From the NCBI RefSeq assembly GCF_004005865.1, contig NZ_SACN01000001.1:1550001-1614000 (forward strand): a DNA stretch of 64,000 bases. Direction: 5' to 3'. The notes beneath the pieces are model-generated. The model made no database searches and was not told the origin of the DNA. It worked only from the letters and a program-made list of their open reading frames with translations. The DNA comes from Sphingomonas crocodyli. Its GTDB lineage: Bacteria > Pseudomonadota > Alphaproteobacteria > Sphingomonadales > Sphingomonadaceae. Below, piece after piece: positions 25,902 through 34,514 of this stretch (its first letter is position 1; each line of letters starts with the position of its first letter). The position numbers and the translations under genes were made by a program.

Positions 25902-26450
25902 TCATGCCTCCACGTTGGTCACGGCCGACCAGTCGATCGCGGCCGCCTCATCCATGATCTTGAGATTGTCGGTGTTCGCGATCGTGCGCTTGGCGGCCAT
26001 TCGAGCGCCCTCGATCGCCGCGCCGACTACCGCCCATAGGTCCGCCGCCGCCACGACAGCCGCAGCGAGGTCCGCTACGCTCTGCCCGGTAGCTGCCGCC
26101 TCGGCCTCAAGCATCGGGCCGAGTTCGCCGTCCGCTAGATAGGCGCGCGCCTCCTGCTCCTTGCGCAGATAGGTCATCGCCATCCCTGCGCCGGGGGTGA
26201 TGAAGCGCATGCGCTCAGCCTCGGCTTCTTCATCGACGCGAGCGGATAGGAATGCACGAACGGGATCGAGGGTGAGGACACTCACCATCCCGCCCCCCGG
26301 CGCGGCAACCCATTTCTGGGGGTCTTCGAGGCATTCGATCAGCGCGAGGTCGGGGCGGTTGATAAGCTGGGCGTTCAGGTTTGCGTGATCGCAACTCCCG
26401 CAGCCCGCAAAAACACCATCTGAGCGCCGATATTTGACGAAATAGGTCAA
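25902..26450 (-). CDS. Phage tail-associated protein of unknown function
   Basis: A 182-residue protein coupled to the tail-tip gene by a TTGA overlap (TTG start at 26450). The N-terminus (YFVKYRRSDGVFAGCGSC) resembles the start of tail-fibre-associated proteins. The C-terminal part (QSVADLAAAVVAAADLWAVVGAAIEGARMAAKRTIANTD) resembles DUF4376-type helical domains. It probably belongs to the fibre or fibre assembly. Confidence 0.6.
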   Translation of the reverse strand: MTYFVKYRRSDGVFAGCGSCDHANLNAQLINRPDLALIECLEDPQKWVAAPGGGMVSVLTLDPVRAFLSARVDEEAEAERMRFITPGAGMAMTYLRKEQEARAYLADGELGPMLEAEAAATGQSVADLAAAVVAAADLWAVVGAAIEGARMAAKRTIANTDNLKIMDEAAAIDWSAVTNVEA

Positions 26451-29400
26451 CGCTTGGCTCCTTGGACATAGGTGATGTCGCTGGCCATCGTTATCGACGG
26501 CGGCGCGAACCATTCGAGGCTGATAGAGTGCGTGCCTGCGCCAAGAGACAGCGCGGCAACACATGGCACTGCCACCTGCACCGCGCCGCCGCCGACGGAA
26601 CCCACGACGCTCCCATTGACGCGAATGCGCAGTTCGAAGGCCACGCCGGTTGCCACATAAACCTGCGTGACGACCGTGCTGATGAACACCACGCCCGCCT
26701 GATCAAGCGTGATGCCGCCGCTGACGATTTCCTGATAGGTGCCGTCGCCAACGTGAGACCCGCCGCTTGAGATGACGAGCGGGACCGTCACGGCGTTGCC
26801 GGCAAGTTTCAGCGTGTCGATCGCCGCGTTCTGGATCTGAACATTCTTGATCCGGACGTTCGAACCGACGACCTGGAACGGCAGTTCGGTGAACACGCCC
26901 GACTTGCCGATCCCGAAATAGTCGACGTTGAAGATGGCGTCGCCGCGCGAGCCGTTGTTGTTGAGGACGAATCCGGTCCAGTAGCCGCCAACGCCAATCT
27001 CCACACCGTAGCGGCCGAACAGCGTGTTCACGTCGCCGTTGAGCGTGCTGATCGCGGTCGAATGGCTGGATACGGTGACGCCCTGCACCGAGACGGTCGA
27101 CGACAGGCTGGCGTAGTTCATCGTCAGCGTGGTCAGCGTCTCAAAGCTCTGCGTAATGCTGGCCTCACCGGAATAGGCCGACATGGTGCTACCCAGCTCT
27201 ACCTTGATCCGGCGCACCGCCTTATAGGCCAGCCCAGTCACGCCCGTATCGGCCACATAAATCGCCGCCTTCACGGCCCCAGGCGGTGCAATGACAGTGA
27301 CGCGCGACCGTTGATCCAACGTAGTCGGGAAGCTGGTCCCGCGAATTGCTTGCGCCGTTGCGCTATATCCGACGCTCGGCAGAATGGCGCCGCTCGCGTC
27401 TCGCCAAGTCAAACCTACGTAGTAAATACCGGTATCGGCAATGAAGTACAGATCGGCGGACGGTGTATAGGTTTCACCGGGCGTCACGTCGAACAGCGGC
27501 CCATGCATATAGCTGTCAACGGATGAATAAACGTGAGCAGGCTGGCCCGCTGGGTTCAGGGCAAAGCCCGCGCCACTATATCCTGCTAGACCGTCTTCGA
27601 AGCCGCCGTTTGGCGCAAGATTGGCGCTCGATGCGGTGACGGTGGTCGTCAGGGTTGCCACCTGCCCGGAAAGCGTGCCAGTCGTGGATTGCAGCGTCGT
27701 GATCGATGCCCCTTGCGCGCTGACCGTCGATTCGAGCGTTGACTGCGCGCCCTGCAGGGTCGTGATCGCGGTCGCGTTCAGGCTGATGTTAGCGTTGGCC
27801 GTCGACAGGTCGGTCGTGATCTGCGCGACGTCCGTGTCGAGCGTGTCGATCGCCAGTTGCTGCGTTTCGATCGAGGTCTCGGCCGCGCCTACACGCGTGG
27901 TGATGCTGGCAAGGTCGCCTTCGACATTGCTTACGGCGGTCCACAGCGAACTGATCCCGGAGTTCGCGGTGGCAATACCGGTTTCGAGCGTGGAGATGTC
28001 GCCTTCGGCTGCGAGGATGCGCGCCTCAAGCTCGTCGATCGGGACGCTGATCGTGCCCTCGATCTCGTCGATCCGCTCCTCGGCCTCCGCAATGGCGATC
28101 AACGCGGCGGCGGTGTCAGCCTGCAACTGCGCCAATTCGGCCGCTTCATCGGGCGCCATGCCGAAGGTCGCGCCAGGTTCGGCCGGCTTGAGCGCCTCGA
28201 TCGTCGTCCCGTCGGCATATTCGACAGAGCCGTCATAGAGCGCGCGTATGTAGGGTGCGTTGGTCGGATCGTAGCGGGTGGGCGGCGCGGCCTCGACGCC
28301 GGCGCGGTCGTCCTGCTCCCAGCGGTATATCTCGTTCGATTCCTCGCGCAGCACCATCGGACAGGAGCCGGTGATCGAGATAAGCTGCGCCTCGACGCGG
28401 AACGGCTTGTTCACCCATCCTGCGGCGGAAAGGGTAACGCGCACGATGTCCCCGACTTTGGCATTCCACGCGCGGGCGCCGAACTCGGCCGAGAACTTGC
28501 CGCGATACTGGCGGCGCTGCAGAACCTGCTTGGCGATGCGCTGGGCGCGTGCCACGCCATCGATCAGCGGCAGATCGAGCGGGAGGACGCGATCGACGCC
28601 ATCGTTTGCGGCGATCCGGACTTCGGGATAGTCCACAAGCTGATAGAGGCTGTTCGCCGACGGGTCGACGTAGCGACCGCGCACGACGTTGTAAGTCTGT
28701 TCCAGATCCTCGACGGGTTCCCAGGTGCCGGGGCCGAGGATGTCATCGTCGGTCAAGTCGACGGCGACGTCCGCAAGGTCGTTGTGGCGGACGATAAGCT
28801 CGAGTTTGCCGCCCGCGTCGCGGATCGCTCCGTTGCACGCGGTGCATTGCGCATCTAGGACAGCGGCGGGCTCCATGTCCTCGCCAAAGACACCGGCACC
28901 GGTGTATCGCTTTTCCGTCGAGCCGTCGGCGCGCAGGATGTCCTCGTCGCACAGGTTGGCGGCGGTGATGTAGCTGGCGAGGTTAATGCGCTGGGGCGGG
29001 GTGCCGGGTCCGACCGATAGCTTGCCGTTGATCCGCCAGCCCAGCTGATAGGTCAGCGTCTGCAGCGCAAGGTTCCGGCCTTGGCCCAACCCGCTCGCCG
29101 TGAACGCCCAGGTCGACTGATCATTGGCGCGCTGCGAACCCGATCCGCCGGGGACGGTGCTATCGAACCGCGGATCATAGACGGGAGCGCCGTTGCCCAC
29201 GATCGTGAGGCGCGAGGACAGGCCCGAGACGAACGGGCTTTCCGCCTTCTTCGAGTTGCCCGTTCGCTTGATGCGAACGTGGATGTAGGCGCAGCCGGTG
29301 AGGCGCCGGGTCGATCCCCACTTTAGGCCGCCATTGATGGGAACGGTGTTGAGCGCGTTGCCTTCAAGGACGGGGGTTACGGTCAGATAGCCCGCATACT

Positions 29401-29860
29401 TGCCCTGCGGCCCCGTTCCCGGCGTCCACGCGAGGAGGTCGTCGATCCATAGCTCGTCGATCGAATCCACGCGGTGGGCGGCACAGGCGATGATGTAATC
29501 GACATATTCCTGATCGGTGCCGCTTGGCTCGACGTAGCGGATGTCCGAGCCGAAAGGGCCGCGGCCGAAGACGAACTTGCGCGACGCACTCGGATTGATC
29601 GAGGCGCTAAGGCGATCGAGTTGGGATAAGGTGGCCTTGGGAGATTTAGGACCAAGGGCTCCGCCCGCCACGCCGAGCGCCGCAGTCACGCCGAGTGATG
29701 TGACCGCCGTGACAAACCCCGAGCCGATCGCAACGGCCGTGGCGGCGCTTGCCGACGTGCCGAGGAAGACCGACGCGCTGATCGCCTGACCGACGCCGGG
29801 AATGACATTCACGGCGATTGCGCCCGCGATCAGGAGCGGGGTAAGAACCTTCTTCGACAT
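26447..29860 (-). CDS. Tail tip / host-specificity protein (GpJ-like)
   Basis: A 1137-residue protein. The hydrophobic N-terminus (IAGAIAVNVIPGVGQAIS...) and the segment RKFVFGRGPFGSDIRYVEPSGTDQEYVDYIIACAAHRVDSIDELWIDD are typical of phage central tail-tip proteins. The middle has tail-hub domains (GKFSAEFGARAWNAKVGDIVRVTL). From about 590 to 760 there is a long heptad/threonine-rich coiled coil (TLETGIATANSGISSLWTAV...), then beta-rich receptor-binding parts. It likely determines host range. It starts 54 bases after a 13-bp late element, with a 6-codon leader frame in between. Confidence 0.85.
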   Translation of the reverse strand: MSKKVLTPLLIAGAIAVNVIPGVGQAISASVFLGTSASAATAVAIGSGFVTAVTSLGVTAALGVAGGALGPKSPKATLSQLDRLSASINPSASRKFVFGRGPFGSDIRYVEPSGTDQEYVDYIIACAAHRVDSIDELWIDDLLAWTPGTGPQGKYAGYLTVTPVLEGNALNTVPINGGLKWGSTRRLTGCAYIHVRIKRTGNSKKAESPFVSGLSSRLTIVGNGAPVYDPRFDSTVPGGSGSQRANDQSTWAFTASGLGQGRNLALQTLTYQLGWRINGKLSVGPGTPPQRINLASYITAANLCDEDILRADGSTEKRYTGAGVFGEDMEPAAVLDAQCTACNGAIRDAGGKLELIVRHNDLADVAVDLTDDDILGPGTWEPVEDLEQTYNVVRGRYVDPSANSLYQLVDYPEVRIAANDGVDRVLPLDLPLIDGVARAQRIAKQVLQRRQYRGKFSAEFGARAWNAKVGDIVRVTLSAAGWVNKPFRVEAQLISITGSCPMVLREESNEIYRWEQDDRAGVEAAPPTRYDPTNAPYIRALYDGSVEYADGTTIEALKPAEPGATFGMAPDEAAELAQLQADTAAALIAIAEAEERIDEIEGTISVPIDELEARILAAEGDISTLETGIATANSGISSLWTAVSNVEGDLASITTRVGAAETSIETQQLAIDTLDTDVAQITTDLSTANANISLNATAITTLQGAQSTLESTVSAQGASITTLQSTTGTLSGQVATLTTTVTASSANLAPNGGFEDGLAGYSGAGFALNPAGQPAHVYSSVDSYMHGPLFDVTPGETYTPSADLYFIADTGIYYVGLTWRDASGAILPSVGYSATAQAIRGTSFPTTLDQRSRVTVIAPPGAVKAAIYVADTGVTGLAYKAVRRIKVELGSTMSAYSGEASITQSFETLTTLTMNYASLSSTVSVQGVTVSSHSTAISTLNGDVNTLFGRYGVEIGVGGYWTGFVLNNNGSRGDAIFNVDYFGIGKSGVFTELPFQVVGSNVRIKNVQIQNAAIDTLKLAGNAVTVPLVISSGGSHVGDGTYQEIVSGGITLDQAGVVFISTVVTQVYVATGVAFELRIRVNGSVVGSVGGGAVQVAVPCVAALSLGAGTHSISLEWFAPPSITMASDITYVQGAKR

Positions 29861-29880
29861 TATCGCAGACCGCAGCGCAT
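29860..29880 (-). other. Six-codon leader reading frame before the tail-tip gene
   Basis: The minus strand reads atg cgc tgc ggt ctg cga taa; the stop overlaps the ATG of the tail-tip gene (taATG). It starts 34 bases after the 13-bp element, a distance close to that seen for five main genes. It may couple translation of the large gene. Whether it is translated is unknown. Confidence 0.35.
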
Positions 29881-29914
29881 GGCGGCAAGATGGTGGTATC
29901 GGGCACTACGTCCC

Positions 29915-29927
29915 GTTACCGCCGTCA
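29915..29927 (-). promoter_or_regulatory. 13-bp late element TGACGGCGGTAAC, copy 2
   Basis: An exact copy between the tail-tip gene (leftward) and a plus-strand accessory gene (rightward). It lies 54 bases before the tail-tip ATG and 34 before its leader frame. The tail-tip ATG has no Shine-Dalgarno sequence. Confidence 0.75.
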
Positions 29928-29979
29928 CATCGGCGTGAAGCGGGCGGGCCGTATGTTAGGCGGCGGGAGTTAAGACAGA

Positions 29980-30348
29980 ATGCGTCGACTTTTGCTACTT
30001 GCCGCTATCCCCGTCGTCACAGCAGCTGATGCCCCTCCGCGCACGATCGATTTGGTCCTGAACACGGCGCAAACGATCGAGATCGTTCAGGCATGCATCC
30101 AGCGCGATCTCAGCCGCAGCGCCACGGTTAATGCTATCCCGGCCCCTGACGGTGTTGATCTCGATGTCCAAATGCGGGGCTTCATAGCGCCCCCAGGGAA
30201 GGCTTTCGCGAGCTTCCAGCTTCGCCGAACCGGCGAACGCACAGCCTTCACTGTCGCATATCGCCATCCTTGGTCCGCCAAGGCCGCCACTAAATTGCTG
30301 AACGAAGTAGGTCGGAAATGCGCGCCCGACGCTTTCCAGACTAAGTAA
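29980..30348 (+). CDS. Secreted accessory protein (moron gene)
   Basis: A 122-residue protein with a signal peptide (MRRLLLLAAIPVVTAADA) and a small mature domain (RTIDLVLNTAQTIEIVQACIQRDLS...). It is on the plus strand inside the minus-strand tail operon and overlaps the stop of the cell-wall-peptidase-like gene by eight bases. Such isolated reverse genes are usually expressed from the prophage (lysogenic conversion). Function unknown; the CIQRDL helix and beta strands show no recognised family. Confidence 0.65.
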   Translation: MRRLLLLAAIPVVTAADAPPRTIDLVLNTAQTIEIVQACIQRDLSRSATVNAIPAPDGVDLDVQMRGFIAPPGKAFASFQLRRTGERTAFTVAYRHPWSAKAATKLLNEVGRKCAPDAFQTK

Positions 30349-30754
30349 CCCGCCAAGCGCCTTCCCATTGAGCACGGGGAACGCGGACCAAGCCTTCGGG
30401 CTCGCCTTCGACGTTGCCGACGAAATAGGCGAAGTCGGTCATGGCAACGCCCGTCGATCCCTCGAAAAGCACGATGTCACCACGGCGGGCGAGGGCGGGC
30501 GGGATTTGATCGCCCAGCTTGGCGGTTACGAGTGCTGGGATGCTGTCGAACCCGATCTCGCGCAGGAGGCGAATGCCCGACGCCATCGATCGGTATTTCC
30601 GCCGCAGCCCGCGCGCGTAATCGGTGCCGGTCATGGCCTTCACGGCATTGGCGGCGTGCATCATGCAATCATGCGAGCCAAAGGCATAGCGCTTCGTGCG
30701 GACGCTATCGAGATAGTCCGCCAGGCGATGCTCCCAATCTACCCGGCGCGTCAT
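30341..30754 (-). CDS. Tail peptidase-like protein (NlpC/P60-type, DUF6950-like)
   Basis: A 137-residue protein (MTRRVDWEHRLADYLDSVRTKRYAFGSHDC...). The catalytic-type Cys in GSHDCMMHAANAVKAMTG and a later RRGDIVLFEG strand match the small NlpC/P60-like proteins next to tail tips. These are thought to cut peptidoglycan during DNA injection. It overlaps the upstream gene by four bases. Confidence 0.75.
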   Translation of the reverse strand: MTRRVDWEHRLADYLDSVRTKRYAFGSHDCMMHAANAVKAMTGTDYARGLRRKYRSMASGIRLLREIGFDSIPALVTAKLGDQIPPALARRGDIVLFEGSTGVAMTDFAYFVGNVEGEPEGLVRVPRAQWEGAWRVT

Positions 30755-31389
30755 TGGAAAGCGTTCCACAGGCCGCCGGTGGGCAGGTTGAGGCCCATGC
30801 CCGACGCGGCGAGGTTGTTCGTCTCGGTCCCGTTTGCGATCGCCACCGATGCCTCTGCCGACAGATCGCCGCTATCGAACTCAGTCTGCGAGAGGTAGGA
30901 TCGCCCCGAAGCCTGGGTGAGCGAAGCGAGGTACGTTTCCGCACTCAAGCTGATCGTCGAGCTTTCCCGGCCGAACTGGAATGTCGGCGTCGACATGTAG
31001 CCGGTAAAGTAGGGATCGGGGCGCCCATACATGGCGAGTGTGGGGCTGAACATCGCGCGCCACAGCCGCACGACCCGGCCGCGCCACTTCGACACGTCGC
31101 CGATCACGTTCATAAGGTCGGTATCCAGCCCGATCAGGCCCGAGAGCGTGAAGGTCACGGTTTCAGCCCCGCGCTCGTTCATCTGCACATCGCTGACGTT
31201 GATCGGCTGATTGTCAACCGGGCTATAGGTGAAGCCGTCGAGATCCCCGTCGCCGGTGCCCGAGAATGCCACACCATAGGGGAAATCGGTGAGGCGCATC
31301 GGGCCGTCGGCGAAGTCGAGCAGGGCAAAGCGGAACGGCCGGATGACGGGCTGATCAAGCGCGGCGCTATGAGCGGGATCGAGCGCCAT
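30751..31389 (-). CDS. Minor tail protein (DUF2163-like)
   Basis: A 212-residue beta-rich protein (MALDPAHSAALDQPVIRPFRFALLDFADGPMRLTDFPYGV...). The position between the tail-hub partner and the NlpC-like gene, and the RLW...YTGYM-type internal strand, match distal-tail/minor-tail proteins with DUF2163-type folds. The exact family assignment is uncertain. Confidence 0.65.
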   Translation of the reverse strand: MALDPAHSAALDQPVIRPFRFALLDFADGPMRLTDFPYGVAFSGTGDGDLDGFTYSPVDNQPINVSDVQMNERGAETVTFTLSGLIGLDTDLMNVIGDVSKWRGRVVRLWRAMFSPTLAMYGRPDPYFTGYMSTPTFQFGRESSTISLSAETYLASLTQASGRSYLSQTEFDSGDLSAEASVAIANGTETNNLAASGMGLNLPTGGLWNAFQ

Positions 31390-31992
31390 TTAGAACGCCT
31401 CCTCCACCATGAACCCCGGCACGGTCCAGTCACCGTCGTCGTTCCACGGATCGGAGTTGTCGATGATGCTCGTCTCATCCTGCGCCAGCGAGACGAGGGC
31501 ATACGGGAGGCTGACTTCGACGATCGCGTTGTCCGCGACAGGTGCGCGCAGCCAGCGGTCAAAGGTGAGCGTCGCAGCACCACCCACCGGGTTCACGTCT
31601 GCCATGAGCCGCATCAGCTGATCGTTGACGGTGATATACTGGCCGGCCTTTAGCCCGGCCGCTCCCCAGCCATCGGTGTTTAGGCTGAACCCGATCTGGC
31701 CGCCGCCGTTCGCGCGCACCGTGATGCCGGTGATCTGGGGCTTGCGAACCGCGATCAGGCGGAAGCTATTGCCCCGACCCTTGAGTGCGCCGAAGAACGC
31801 ATTCCACGCCCAAAAGTGCTCGTCCTTGTCGAGATTGAAGCTGGCCACCTCCGCCATCCAGCGGGGCGCTGCGGGAAGCTCCGTCACCTTGCGATGGCTG
31901 GTCCATTCAGACTTGTTCACCTGTGTGGGGGCGTTGTAGCGCCAGCCCTTTCCGATAATCGTGGGGCAGGTGGGGAGTATAATGACCGCCAT
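31390..31992 (-). CDS. Minor tail protein (distal tail region)
   Basis: A 200-residue protein starting MAVIILPTCPTIIGKGWRYN. It contains WTSHRKVTELPAAPRWMAEVASFNLDKDEHFWAWNAFFGALKGRGNSFRL, typical of proteins that follow the tape measure and form the distal tail ring. It overlaps the tape-measure gene end by one base. Confidence 0.65.
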   Translation of the reverse strand: MAVIILPTCPTIIGKGWRYNAPTQVNKSEWTSHRKVTELPAAPRWMAEVASFNLDKDEHFWAWNAFFGALKGRGNSFRLIAVRKPQITGITVRANGGGQIGFSLNTDGWGAAGLKAGQYITVNDQLMRLMADVNPVGGAATLTFDRWLRAPVADNAIVEVSLPYALVSLAQDETSIIDNSDPWNDDGDWTVPGFMVEEAF

Positions 31993-33587
31993 CAGCCAAG
32001 GCTCCCCGGCAGGCGGGGGCGCTGCAGTGTGCGCATCGTGCCGGACTGCGCAGCCGATGCCGCAACCCGGCCCACCTCAATCGCCTGCTGTCCCGATCGC
32101 GCAAGGATCATCTCGGCGAACTGGTCATTCATGACCGCACCCTTCGCGTCGACCTGAATTGTCTGCATGACAGTGACGCCGCCACCGGGCCGCGCGGCGT
32201 TCATCCTTCCGAGCGGGATGACGTGCCCAGCCCCCAGCGGTTGCCAGCCCTCGACACGCCCTGGCGCGGCGCTTTCGTTCACGCGCACCATCTGCCCGCC
32301 GGCCGTGTATCCGCCCGAGGCCCGGCCGAAGAACGATCCCGCCACCGACGAGAATGCCGACGACAGGTTGCCTCCGATACTTCCGCCCTTGGTGGACTGA
32401 AGGATCGTGAACTTGGCGAGCAGCAGCGCCAGCACCCGCAAGCCCTCGCGCTCGAAGGTCTGCCAGATCGAGCCGGTGCCGCCGAGGAAGGCGTCTTCGT
32501 AGATCGAGGCGAGGGAGCGGATCTGATCTTCCTCGTTGCGGTATAGCTCCTCGGTGGCGCGGCGCTGGGCATCGACAGCGGCCTTGCGGCCTTCGGCCAT
32601 AGCGGCGTCGGAGGCCTTGACCTGATCACCCCATCCGCCGGGTTTATTGAGGATTTCGTTGATGCCGCGATCCTGCGCGGCGGCGAATTGCTCATCCTCC
32701 TTCCGAAGACGCGCAAGCTTCTCAGCCTCGGTTTCGATCGCTTTCGCATTCTCGACGCGGGTGCGCGTCTCCGAAGTCTTGGTGGCCACGGTGCGCTTGG
32801 ATGCAGCCTCCTCCGCCTCGATCCGAGCATTGGCCTTCTGCATCAGGGACAGCCGGAGTTGGCCCTGTTCCAGCAGATCCTTGTTGGCCTGCAGTTCCTT
32901 CTGCATGGCCTCGGCGCGGCGATCATTGGCATAATTGCCACCGAGATTGGCGGCCCTACCGCCGGTCGACACCGAGAGCTTGTCAATCTCGCCTTGGATG
33001 CGATCGACGTTCGCCTGGGCGAGCAGATTGTCGACGTTCTGCTGCGCCATCGCCGCGAAGCGACGGCTTCCGGTCGTCTCGTTAAGGCTGCGCAGCGCGT
33101 CGTCGGCGTCTTTCGCACGCGCTTTGAGGTCGATTAGCGAATTGCTGAAAAGGTCGGCGCCGTCCTTAGCCGCCTTGCCCGCTTCGCCTGCATTCAGGAG
33201 ATTGGTGACAAGCGGAAGCATCGCCGACGCGACCGCCAGAATGCCCGGCAGTGCGATCCCTTTCAGTGCCGCGCCAAAGCCGACGCCCGCCGCCTTCATC
33301 TCGTCGAGCGCGTCGATCACCTGCGGTCCTTGCTGCACGATGATCAGGAAGGGCGAAGCGCCGCCGCCGAGTTGGACGCCGACGTCGGACACCTGCCGGC
33401 CGAAGTTCTTCGTCGCGGCGGCCCCGCGATCCGACATTTTGACGACCGCATTTTCTGCGCGCCCAGCAGACGTAACGATCGCCTTGGTCGTATTGTCGAC
33501 AGTGCCGCCAAAGCGCCTGATATCGGCGTCCGCCTTGTCGACGTTCGCGATGAGATCGACGACGACACTATCAGCGGTAACGGCCAT
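31992..33587 (-). CDS. Tail tape-measure protein
   Basis: A 531-residue protein. The N-terminus (MAVTADSVVVDLIANVDKADADIRRFGGTVDN) and segment RQVSDVGVQLGGGASPFLIIVQQGPQVIDALDEM are tape-measure hallmarks. A central membrane-like stretch (IALPGILAVASAMLPLVTNLL, about 110-130) and long coiled coil (KTSETRTRVENAKAIETEAEKLARLRKEDEQF) follow. It sets tail length. The ATG at 33587 has no Shine-Dalgarno and lies 33 bases after a 13-bp element. Confidence 0.85.
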   Translation of the reverse strand: MAVTADSVVVDLIANVDKADADIRRFGGTVDNTTKAIVTSAGRAENAVVKMSDRGAAATKNFGRQVSDVGVQLGGGASPFLIIVQQGPQVIDALDEMKAAGVGFGAALKGIALPGILAVASAMLPLVTNLLNAGEAGKAAKDGADLFSNSLIDLKARAKDADDALRSLNETTGSRRFAAMAQQNVDNLLAQANVDRIQGEIDKLSVSTGGRAANLGGNYANDRRAEAMQKELQANKDLLEQGQLRLSLMQKANARIEAEEAASKRTVATKTSETRTRVENAKAIETEAEKLARLRKEDEQFAAAQDRGINEILNKPGGWGDQVKASDAAMAEGRKAAVDAQRRATEELYRNEEDQIRSLASIYEDAFLGGTGSIWQTFEREGLRVLALLLAKFTILQSTKGGSIGGNLSSAFSSVAGSFFGRASGGYTAGGQMVRVNESAAPGRVEGWQPLGAGHVIPLGRMNAARPGGGVTVMQTIQVDAKGAVMNDQFAEMILARSGQQAIEVGRVAASAAQSGTMRTLQRPRLPGSLG

Positions 33588-33620
33588 GAAGGGGAGATTG
33601 GTACTATCGCCAGCGCCAGC

Positions 33621-33633
33621 GTTACCGCCGTCA
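33621..33633 (-). promoter_or_regulatory. 13-bp late element TGACGGCGGTAAC, copy 3
   Basis: An exact copy, 33 bases before the tape-measure ATG. It lies in the divergent gap with the plus-strand two-gene cassette at 33738-34513. Confidence 0.75.
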
Positions 33634-33737
33634 CCAAAGCCATGATCAGTACCTCGACCAAGCCACCTTTAGTCGCAACGTACGTTGACAGCGTCCACGC
33701 TAATGACCATCACGTCAGTAGGCGAAAGGAGTGAGAC

Positions 33738-33914
33738 ATGACGGACGCTCAACGCCGTACTGCCATTATCGGCCTTATCAACCGACATACTGCGGCCAAC
33801 ACGGCCAGCAAGAGCGTTGCTCGCGCGTCGCTGATCAAAGAGGGTACTTACACCTCCGATGGTCAGGTGAAACTAGACCGCCGCGACCCGCAGTATCCGC
33901 GCAAGCAGGGTTGA
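33738..33914 (+). CDS. Small basic protein, partner of the ADP-ribosyltransferase-like protein
   Basis: A 58-residue basic protein (MTDAQRRTAIIGLINRHTAANTASKSVARASLIKEGTYTSDGQVKLD...). A clear AAGGAG lies eight bases before the ATG. Its stop overlaps the TTG start of the next gene (TTGA), so the two are made together. A small gene coupled upstream of a possible toxin is the layout of toxin-antitoxin pairs; no family recognised. A TTGACA box at 33685-33690 has no good -10 at the right spacing. Confidence 0.65.
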   Translation: MTDAQRRTAIIGLINRHTAANTASKSVARASLIKEGTYTSDGQVKLDRRDPQYPRKQG

Positions 33915-34513
33915 GCCGGCTCGCAACGTCGTTCGTGCTAGGCTACCACGGCTGCGACGCCGAGGTGGCCGCCGAAATCATCAACCAGCGAGCCGAGCTA
34001 ATCCATAGCGATCGAGATTTCGACTGGCTTGGGCCGGGCGCATATTTCTGGGAATCCGATCCGGTCAGGGCGCGAGAGTGGGCCGAGTGGAAGGTTGGCC
34101 GTGGCGATTACAAAGAGGCTGCCGTCGTCGGAGCGGTGATCGACCTCCGAAATTGCCTTGATCTTCAAAATGCCGAGGACCGTGAACTTATGAGGGCGGC
34201 TCACGGATCGTTTGCGATAGTCCAGAAGAAATCTGGATTGCCCATGCCCGTCAACAAGAGCGCTCCAGGCCAGCCAAATGCCGATCGGATACTCCGCTAT
34301 CTCGATTGCGCAGTTTTCCGACATCTGCACAGCATCATTGATGAGCAGCCTGACGGACCATACCGCGTTGAGCCATTCGACACAGTCCGAGGAATGTTCA
34401 CCGAGGGTGATGCGCTTTACGAGGGATGCGGCTTTACAGCCAGATCCCATGTCCAATTAGCGGTGCGCAACAACGCCTGCATCCTCGGACTTTTCTACCC
34501 GCCCGCCACATAG
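33911..34513 (+). CDS. ADP-ribosyltransferase-like accessory protein
   Basis: A 200-residue protein. The pattern GYHGCD (His13), then FDWLGPGAYFWESDPVRAREWA (Tyr45) and a C-terminal SHVQLAVRN (Gln182) followed by ILGLFYP resembles the H-Y-[E/Q] layout of ADP-ribosyltransferase folds, such as DUF3990-type proteins. This is motif reading only. It lies on the plus strand within the tail genes and is coupled to the 58-residue protein before it. Plausible roles are a toxin, a defence enzyme against other phages, or host modification. Confidence 0.6.
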   Translation: MSRLATSFVLGYHGCDAEVAAEIINQRAELIHSDRDFDWLGPGAYFWESDPVRAREWAEWKVGRGDYKEAAVVGAVIDLRNCLDLQNAEDRELMRAAHGSFAIVQKKSGLPMPVNKSAPGQPNADRILRYLDCAVFRHLHSIIDEQPDGPYRVEPFDTVRGMFTEGDALYEGCGFTARSHVQLAVRNNACILGLFYPPAT

Positions 34514-34514
34514 C

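Noticed and set aside
33685..33737. Promoter with TTGACA at 33685 for the two-gene cassette
   Set aside because: No good -10 at 16-18 bases; TAATGA is only 10 bases away. Kept as a note, not a call.
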